This document shows, in pieces, positions 56,197 to 64,000 of a DNA stretch of 64,000 bases. The stretch is taken from the NCBI GenBank assembly GCA_965644295.1, contig CBFFRP010000110.1, positions 62,001 through 126,000 on the forward strand, in the 5' to 3' direction. The stretch is from Paraphysomonas bandaiensis. Its lineage: Eukaryota > Chrysophyceae. Each line of letters opens with the position of its first letter. The first letter of the stretch is position 1. The notes under the pieces are model-generated. The model did no database searches. It was not told the DNA's origin and saw only the letters and a program-made list of their open reading frames with translations. Position numbers and translations under genes: made by a program.

Positions 56197-58226
56197 ATGA
56201 ATTCGAGTGAAGCACTGACATCAAATCGTAAGTCAGCAACTACAGATTGGGCCACACTCGTTCTTCTTGTCAAAGGAAATATAGGGCCGGGATGTCTTGC
56301 AATGCCTTATATATTCTCAATGCTGGGCCCGGTGTGGTCAGTGCCGGCACTATTGGGTGTGGCATTGGTGTGTGTCTATAATATGTGGCTGCTCGCTCAA
56401 TGTAAGAAGAGAGTTGATGGCGCCAAAACGTATGGTGAGCTGGGCTTGGCCGCATTTGGTCGCACTGGAGAGCTGGTTGTCGAATTATTTTTAATTGCGA
56501 TGCAGTTATCGATATGCTGCGTATATTTTAGCTTCATAGGTATAAGAATATATTGTTCCCATGGGTTGTTGTGCATAAAATCTTTGCAGGAGATAGTCTA
56601 TTCCCGTTATTTGGTGTGGATAAAAAGATAGTTACCGTTGCTCTTATATTTCCTGTTTTATTGATTACTCAATTACGACACATGCGGCAATTGGCCCCAC
56701 TTTCTCTGATTGCATTCGTGTGTTTGGCAGTAGCCATGCTCATGATAGTGAGTGTGTGCGTAGAAAGAATATATGAAGAAGCCCCTTCGGTGAAACATCC
56801 ATACCAATCTTCTGTATTAATGCTGTTTTTTGTGTCTACTGTGTACGCATTTGAAGGTACCCTTGCACTTACCAGTATCCCTTTGTGACGGATAATGTGA
56901 TTTGTAGGAATCGGGATAGTGCTTCCAATAGAAGAATCAATGCAGTCACCCAATAACTTCTCTTTTATATTATGTGTCGCGATGGTTGTTGTAAGTGTCA
57001 TCTAGAGCTGCTGAAATAACTTTAATCTTATTAGTAAGGTTATTACTGTATACATTCTTTTCGCCGAAGTTGTGTTAATGGCATTTGGAGAAATTGATGA
57101 TGGTGCGTATCGATGCTGCGTAGTACATATAATAATATGACTATGTTGATTATCATGAAGCGGGAATAACCGGATTCCTTGAGGGTCAAGGGTCTATTTC
57201 GCCCCTTGTCTCTGGAAGTATAAGCATATTGATAAGTTTGGCAGTGTTCTTGTCGTATCCTTTGCAGCTATACCCAGCACTCCAGGTGACGTGTATAAGA
57301 TTAGTCAAGTAGTGGTTTATGATCCCATTGTTGTAGGTTATAGAAATCTATTGTGGCTACACAGGTGACAGGGCAGCTTACTCGAGTAAAACGTGCTGGG
57401 TACAGTGGCTTTGCTGTGATTGCATTGCAGACAACACCATGAGTTATACTCCTTCAGAGGATAGTAAGTACAAGAGTCCAGAGTACAAACGGCGCCGCCC
57501 CCCGCTGGTATGTATTTTTGTAGAGTGCACTTGGGATGATCTTTCTTTTGTGTGTTGCAGCCTAGGAAGCGCATTCGATATAGTTTCGATTTCGATGGCC
57601 ATGCTGCCGGAGAGGACCGACCGTTATTTAGTGTCGACGAAAGAATGTATGGAGTGGGGTCCTCTGACTATAGTGACAGTGGACTCTCTCCGAACAGTCT
57701 TACATACGATAATAAGAACAAATCCTGCACTAACAGTAGTGACGAGATTTCTATGTATCTTTCCTCGCCATCGACGGCAGGAGTTCATGGAGGATATGCT
57801 GCTCGATCGTTCTCATCTATCTCTGAGAAGGCTAGAAGCGGGAGGCAGGGTACACATTATGTATATTCGCACCCTCCTGATGCAGACCCTTATTTCGACG
57901 ACGCTGTTGAGTTCAATCCATGGTTCTTTCCTAGATCTACTGTTCGAGTTGTTGTTGTTATATCCACAGCCGTTGTTGCGACGCTTGTTCCTGATGTCGG
58001 CTTGTTAGTATCCTTAGCTGGAGCTTCCAGCGGTACTGCTCTTGCGTTGATTCTTCCACCTACACTGGATATAGCGATATCTTACTTGCAGAAGTCTCAT
58101 ATTTCATCCATAAGATTGGCATTCAACATTGTTAGTATAGCTTTTGGTGTTTTTGGAGCCTTTGTAGGGACATTGCTTTCTGTTAAAGATATATACCGTA
58201 AGTATGGCCCCAACGTTTTGGGGTAG
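56197..58226 (+). CDS. Amino acid transporter, AAAP/SLC36 type
   Basis: Seven exons, 56197-56539, 56590-56856, 56908-56990, 57039-57102, 57161-57285, 57337-57507 and 57561-58226, encode 572 aa. The first helix has LLVKGNIGPGCLAMPYIF, the usual opening of the auxin/amino-acid permease fold (Gly-x-Gly-x-Leu/Met-Pro). About eleven hydrophobic segments can be counted, for example LLGVALVCVYNMWLL, VALIFPVLLITQL, VYAFEGIGIVLPIEESM and VRVVVVISTAVVATL. SLC36-type proteins move small amino acids with protons across the plasma or lysosomal membrane. A hydrophilic insert of about 160 residues (about 300-455) with RRRPPLPRKRIRYSF and Ser-rich text breaks the membrane domain and may be a regulatory loop. 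The protein is longer than the usual 450-500 aa because of this insert. Confidence 0.87.
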
Positions 58227-59028
58227 TCAGTATGTCAGTATAGCTACTAATTAAAATATTGGTCCGAAAATTATTTTCTCTCTGATCGGACATTATATAT
58301 GTCGTCATTTTGTACTTTGCGTTGGATCTCTGTTCTACTGTATATAAAGAATCAGGCGTATGTCTCTGTCATTATCTATTATGCACATCACCAATTGATA
58401 TATATTACTATCTTTGACAGTCACAGTCTTACATAGCCCGTTTATCTAATATATGACGCGACTACGGGTGTTTGAAAATTTTTCCATCTGTACAGGTGAT
58501 AGATGGTTGGAAACAGGGCTACCTAACAAGAATTAAAATTGTCAATTATAGATGCCCCATTCCGAGGGCGTGACCATAGTGTAGACTGGCTGTACCCCAC
58601 TTAAAACACCAAGATATAGCACTGGTTCTACTACCCACCCACACGTGTACCAACGTAGCTGACCACATAGATCACGTGCAGATTCTGTTGTCCCCCCACA
58701 TGTGTTAACCTTTGCTGAGACTACGCAGGATTTCTCATAACTATGCATGACTTTTATATATGTAATTCGCGCATTATTATCTAACAAAGATTACGCGGGG
58801 ATTCTCGTGACCATGCATGACTTAGTATAGGTCTAGTGTGACATTTCTGGTAATCTCATAATAAAGGCTATGCAAGTATAATGTAGATCTAGCTAGAGTT
58901 TTCTTGGTGCCGACACACAAAGAATACGCTGAGATTTGTAAATAATCTATACGTTATTAGTCAACACTAGCACTTCACTAGGGTACGCTCTCGGAATGGG
59001 GCAGTAAATATATATGAAGAATCGTCGC
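58227..59028. other. Transporter 3' flank and unassigned DNA
   Basis: No gene recognised; two related segments ACGCAGGATTTCTCATAACTATGCATGACTT-type occur at about 58725-58755 and 58793-58825, a short local duplication. Confidence 0.45.
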
Positions 59029-59215
59029 CTCTGGAATGAAATGACAGTTGAGGTAGCTATATTGGCAGCTAGTGTATTTTAGTACTATAAATTATTGCAA
59101 TTAATTGAAATAATTGAAATTGAGACAGTAAATAAATATATTGCAATAATAATTATTGACTACAACCAGCGTCGACTAATTGACAATTAGTTGTAACGAA
59201 GCCCTGTATAAAAAT
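59029..59215. repeat. AATTG-rich MITE copy
   Basis: Starts with the block shared with 49199-49300 and ends GTAACGAAGCCCTGTA, a degenerate form of the TACGCAGCCCTG terminus seen at 41930-41943. Confidence 0.6.
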
Positions 59216-59344
59216 AGCACTATAGTTATAATATTTTTAACCATGGTTAATAAAAGGAAGCTATATATCGTCTCGCGCTCAAAATTTGAAACGAGGGCAA
59301 AATTATGAACGCAGGACAATACTTCTCTTCCCTATAGGTTAATT

Positions 59345-59890
59345 ATTGTATATTGAAGGTCTTTTTACTTTGCAATAGGCGTTAAAAACTCGTTCCGATA
59401 TAGTGGATAGTTGAATGCTAGATCTATACTAGCTAGACCTCTACCCATAACTAATCAGCACAAATTCTATTATCCTACTATTTAGCGCTACAGAAGCTGC
59501 TTGTGCGTCGCCGCAAGCACCAAGGTGTAACCACTTCCGTTCTTAATGTTGTGTGTGAGTTTCGCCCTGCTCGTGTGTCTTAGGACTCACTGGCGCGAGT
59601 TGTCCGGGGGTCTCCCCTTGGGATAAGGTTCCGCCAGGCTCTGAGGTACAGGGTTCTGTATTAAGGTCCTGAGTGTACCGAGCACTAGATGTGTGTGCTG
59701 AGAGGTTGACGGTGTGGTGGAATGTGGCGGTGTCGCCATGCACCGTCTGGGCGTTAGGCATAGGTGGAGTTGCCGGAGACGTCGTCGCCGTTGTCTAGGG
59801 CCTGCTGATGGTTTCATACGGTCCGGTGCTATGGTCCTTTGCGTATGGTTGGTGGGGTTCATATGTGCGCAGGACAATACTTCTCTTCCC
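59345..59890. repeat. Family A copy with GC-rich internal block
   Basis: ATATTGAAGGTC at the left, AATAGGCGTTAAAAACTCGT, GCTTGTGCGTCGCCGCAAGC, CACCAAGGTG, then the GC-rich block shared with 18500-18880 (for example GGCTCTGAGGTACAGGGTTC). GCGCAGGACAATACTTCTCT appears both at 59311 and at 59868, so the element sits between two copies of a flanking 30-bp sequence. Confidence 0.8.
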
Positions 59891-61249
59891 TATAGGTTAA
59901 TTATTGTAGCTTTTACGCATGCATGGTGTTGTAGCTTGCTTGCTGTAAGAAGAAATAGGTGCTCCCTGATTAACATTATTAAGAAATAAATCATATTGTT
60001 TCAATTCGATGATATGTATGCCGTATATGCTTAATTAGGGAATAGTAATTGCACTAGATTAAATCTAAACTATATACCCCCAAATTACTAGAAAATAGCT
60101 ATAACAAATAAATGTACTCCTACCAAAGAACTATACTGAGAAGGAATAGCAACGGAGAGATGTTAAAATTTGTACTTCGTGATGATGAATGTGAACAGTT
60201 GTAGTCGCACGAGGCTTCTTCTTAAAACCTGATAATAATAGCATTTATTCAACAGGTTTAACCTCTGCTAGTGTGATTTGAATGCTGTGTGTATAATAAG
60301 AGGCACACAATATCCTGATCCTGATAAGCATGACGTGACCCAAACCCTCAAAGCACTGGGTGTCACAGATCCTAATCATCTATTCAGCATCAGATGGCAC
60401 TTAAACTCATCTGTAGTATTCTTGAAGTTGTTTCGAAATCCAGAATATGAAGATAGATTGCTTTTAAAAGTTGGCTTAATATTTTGTGGTTTCTACTATA
60501 TAATTGCGTAATAATATAATATTATATTGAAATCACGTACATATTATTATTTATGACTGTCAATATTAGTTAACCCCACCTCGGAGTACTGTCTTTTTTA
60601 TACTGGAAGGGATATATGAGGCTTACCCTGGTGGGCTACATTCAATATTAGGTGAGATTTTCATAAGTATTTTTACAGTAGATTTATATGAAAAGTAAAA
60701 ATATAATACAATATTTTAGTAAAATATATTTAAAATATATATAAGTTGAACTACAAAGTATTGACTTGTTGGTGAATCGTAAATAATGATTAGAGATTAC
60801 AGATGTAACATGTCGATACATTGCACTATATGTGTGTGGATATGCATGCATGGGATATGATATCCATTTATTCAAGATACGTCGTGCGTATGCAATAAGG
60901 AAACTACGGAAGTGAAGTTTATACTTCAACTATATAAATATAAAACAACTAAATTGTTCATAAATCTCAAGAGAGGCAAATGCAGCTATATATGAGAATA
61001 TGATAATATATTATTTTAACCTATGATTCAAATTATAATTTGGCAAGAAGAATTTTTATTTTTATTAAAATTTCTTGAAATTTTTGATTGGTAAGTTTCT
61101 GAATATAAAAAATAAGCTTAAATAATAAGCTCTCTAGTCATACGATACTCAATCTAGAATCTAGAATATATATATACGTTTCAATCGCTAGTGTCACACT
61201 CTATTTTAAGTTCATAAGTCAGGAAGAAGAATCGGAGGAAGGCTAGCTG
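59891..61249. other. Intergenic, no gene recognised
   Basis: A 77-codon frame at 60278-60511 has no motif. CTCAAGAGAGGCAAATGCAGC at about 60968-60988 is a fragment of the element seen at 6050-6070. Confidence 0.4.
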
Positions 61250-61410
61250 ACTATACAGGATAAATTCCGAAGTCTGCTGACTATAATATATATTATTATG
61301 CGGCTCACGTTAGTTTCCCGTTTCCCGGAGAAATATCTCCAGTACTTATCCCCCAGAACACGTCCAATATGTACGAGTTCGAATTTGTTGAGGGTGACGA
61401 GCATATATTA
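61250..61410. repeat. Family A right-arm fragment
   Basis: GGCTCACGTTAGTTTCCCG, TACTTATCCCCCAGAACAC and GTACGAGTTCGAATTTGTTG match the right end of the copies at 32360-32455 and 5520-5615. Confidence 0.7.
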
Positions 61411-62683
61411 CTTTTACTTAAAATTATTTTATATAGCTTGTTGTGTGTGATTAGTTTTTTATTTTAAGCTTTATAATATAATATGTTGTAATATGTATAA
61501 TGTTATCACCAATTATAAATTACTGATGTATGTCTAAATGCATGCATTTTGTGTCACGAACTTACCGTGTGCTATTTTTACAGGGTGTGATACGGACAAG
61601 ATCACAACTCAGCACTTCGGAGTACTATGTGCGAATCACAAATATCCCGCTCCAGGAATTCTAAACGAGGTGCGTATTAGATGTGCCATCGTGATGTTGT
61701 ACACATCATAATATGATAATAATATAGTGAGGTATGATGCTCTCTGTGTATTATTGTAATAACCAGCTATTGGGTTATTCTATACTATGAGCTCTCTATT
61801 GTGTACATATGTGCTTATGCTTGTACATATTCCATGTTTGAAAGGGAAACATACGATTATTACGAGTATAGTCAAGCACCAGAATAGTCATACAGCATGA
61901 GGCCGCACTCACGCCTTAAAGAGTTTCTAAGCAACATAGAGTCCACCCTGTGAACCCAATATGCAGGGCGGGTCAACTGCTCTCAATTATCCATCCTCTG
62001 AGCACTGTATACTCCTGCAGTACTTACCAAACATCAGAGTCTATCGGCAGCAAGCGTGCGAGATGTCATGCAAAAGAAGATGCTCTTCTATTTCGTGTGC
62101 GCATTTATACTCTACAGTTATGTGAGCATATGATAGTATATATCATGTAAGATATGTGCACTTGATGTCTATTAATCACACAGCCAGCTGCTATAATGCT
62201 ACAATATAAGTGTCAGAAAAACTCCTACAATAGAGTTTTTATAGTAAAAACAGGGATTTTAATATAAATACTTCCACTTTTATGCTAAAAACCTATATCG
62301 CGATTTCCCATTCGCGGACCATTATATTGCTGTTATATCGCGAGTGCGCTGTACCTCACTTATCGTACAATATCCTGAGAATCATATATTGGCTTTGAAT
62401 ATTTGAATTCGTATTTTCGAAAAATACAGTTTGTTACTACAATGTATTTATACGAGAGTGTTGATTTTGTACACAGTGGAGCAGAGCAGACTCTCTCTGT
62501 ATCTGAGATGTGAGACGAGCCATTAAGACATCTGCTATCGCCTGTGGAGGTATGGAATAGCTACGGCTGCGGACATCACAGAGGAAGAAATATACAAGTA
62601 GTAGCTATCTTGTTTGTTTGTAGGACGGAAGTTATATAGTCTGTGGACTTTTTCGCACTTATTATAGTAATTGATATCAAACC
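61411..62683. other. Upstream region of the polymerase gene, no gene recognised
   Basis: AT-rich; frames shorter than 70 codons only. The promoter of the polymerase gene should lie in its right end. Confidence 0.4.
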
Positions 62684-64000
62684 ATGTCAGCACAGTCTAG
62701 GTCTAAATCCAGATATCAGAGCCAATTGCGCGGCAAGTCAAAGGGACCATCCAGCGCATCTATAGATCGTAGGGGTTGGGGACGAGTAAGCGGAGGAGGA
62801 AACTTTAAGCAACAAAAGGAAGGTGATGCTATTGATTCATCATTTGGGTTCGATAGATATACGGAGGTATTGATATTCATGAGATTCTGTGCAGTGTTTT
62901 ACACTTTTCAGGGCAAAAGTCGGTTAGGTTGGCTACTAAATTATTTACCTACGGTAAGCAGCTTTAAAAGTTCCCATATGATACTCTAATTTCACCTGCC
63001 CGATGAACGTAATAGTCCATGCCGGACGAAACTGGTAGAGAGAGAAGTGGAATGGATTTATATTTCATTGACCGCAATGGAGAAAATTTCAAGTCTACTG
63101 TGTTATTTGCACCTTATTTTTACGTGGATGTCAAGGACCAGAAGCATATCCCAGAATTGTTGCAACATTTGCAAAAGCGATATGAAGGCTGCTATCTGGA
63201 GCAGTGTGACTTAGAAGACTTAGATATGGCCAATCACCTTTCGGGGAAAACCCACCGATTCTTGAAAATATCCTTTGGAACAGTATCAGAATTAACTGAA
63301 TGCAGATCGGAATTAAGGTGTTAGTACATTAATTAAAAATGCATTAACACTAAGATTATTTCAGGTCGGCAGTTGAAAAAAATTGTAAAGTAAATGCTGC
63401 CGATGTTGATGGAGAGTGGATATCTGGCCATATGAAAGACAAAAATATATCAGATCCTCTCGAATACATTGTAGACCTTCGTGAATATGATGTTCCATAT
63501 CCAGTCAGATGTAGTATTGATTTGGATTTAAGGGTCGGTGCATGGTACATTGTAACACCTGAACAGGTAGAGCACGAGAGCAATATTTGTGACGATGTTT
63601 ATAATCCGAGTTGTAGGGGTCTGAGTCTTGCACCGTTGAAGCACAAAAAGACTTTTTAGAGCTTGGCGAGCCTAGGTACTATCCTGTTACGTTCGATAGA
63701 GATTGTACATTAATATCTGACGTTGTGAATTTGTATAAAGGATTCTAGCATTTGATATAGAGTGTGAGAAATCACCACTAAAGTTTCCTAATGCTGAGTC
63801 GGACAGAATATATATGATCTCTTACATGGTCAACAAACAGGGTTTTTTAATAGTTAACAGGTAGTGCGAATCAATTTAGTGTATGGTATTCGCGTGTTAT
63901 GCTCGATTGTTCAGGGAAATTGTCTCGGAAGATATTAGTGACTTTGAATATACTCCACTCTCGAAGTACCCCGGCCCTTTCCATATATTTAATGTAGCTA
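62684..64000 (+). CDS. POLE: DNA polymerase epsilon catalytic subunit, N-terminal part (runs off right edge)
   Basis: Exons 62684-62866, 62912-62953, 63016-63317, 63365-63566, 63617-63704, 63749-63860 and 63915 to beyond 64000 join in frame. After a basic low-complexity start the family landmarks appear in order: [65 protein letters not shown], then [18 protein letters not shown], where Asp and Glu of Phe-Asp-Ile-Glu are the Exo I catalytic pair of the proofreading domain, and [20 protein letters not shown]. This is the leading-strand replicative polymerase of the nucleus. The linker before Exo I is shorter than in animals. Only the region up to Exo I is in the window, so polymerase activity cannot be judged. 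Confidence 0.97.

Noticed and set aside
60278-60511. 77-codon ORF beginning MNAVCIIRGTQYPD
   Set aside because: No motif, no splice-linked neighbour, AT-rich surroundings; could be a chance frame.
61950-62150. 66-codon ORF upstream of the polymerase gene
   Set aside because: No recognisable feature and cannot be joined in frame to the polymerase start.

Overview
This is eukaryotic nuclear DNA: AT-rich, with very intron-dense genes separated by tracts of transposable-element debris. Eleven spliced or single-exon genes could be read, and nearly all introns are 44-57 nt, mostly GT-AG with at least three GC-AG. The gene set (U4/U6 Prp3, Cwc21/SRRM2-like, CHTOP-like export adaptor, G3BP-like, DNA polymerase epsilon, an SLC25A39/40-like carrier, an SLC36-like transporter, an AGC kinase, an unconventional myosin with zinc-binding tail modules, a divergent TFIIB-like protein) excludes bacteria and fits a protist or basal opisthokont. 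A myosin with a B-box-like tail recalls the SAR group, perhaps stramenopiles; this lineage guess is weak and is based on domain architecture only.

Layout. 1-4526 (+): 3' part of a long coiled-coil gene whose 78-codon exon plus 133-nt intron is repeated as a 367-bp tandem array running off the left edge. 4.9-7.5 kb: foldback repeat, Gag-like remnant, MITE, and a tandem duplication of the tail of the next gene. 7471-9966 (-): divergent TFIIB-like protein, divergently paired with 10239-11385 (+), a mitochondrial carrier. 12036-17663: a complete Ty1/copia element (- strand) with identical 258-bp LTRs and a 5-bp target duplication, nested inside another repeat. 20036-26474 (-): a 27-exon myosin of 1715 aa, divergently paired with an unknown single-exon gene at 26972-27631. 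29430-30026 (-) CHTOP-like and 30441-31355 (+) Cwc21/SRRM2-like genes form a third divergent pair, both in mRNA processing. 31.5-42 kb is repeat-rich and contains a second copia element (36043-41359) with nearly identical LTRs but wrecked coding sequence. 42146-43777 (-): G3BP-like. 44413-45287: MITE with TAA target duplication. 45447-47980 (+): PRPF3. 49.3-51.5 kb: truncated copia pol and other remnants. 52532-55582 (-): a 22-exon AGC kinase with a long helical tail. 56197-58226 (+): amino-acid transporter. 59-62.6 kb: repeats and unassigned DNA. 62684 to the right edge (+): amino-terminal part of DNA polymerase epsilon.

Functional themes: several genes act on RNA (PRPF3, Cwc21/SRRM2, CHTOP-like, G3BP-like), but nothing suggests an operon; they are independently promoted eukaryotic genes, often head to head. 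The most notable points are the perfect exon-intron array, a 6-nt microexon inside the kinase APE motif, a kinase fused to a helical tail resembling the PYM/eIF2A ribosome-binding motif, the carrier whose cysteine cluster lies in a different matrix loop from the one known in SLC25A39, and an abundant repeat family with a conserved double-hairpin core. Exon models were built by hand from reading frame, splice consensus and family motifs; no transcript evidence was available.
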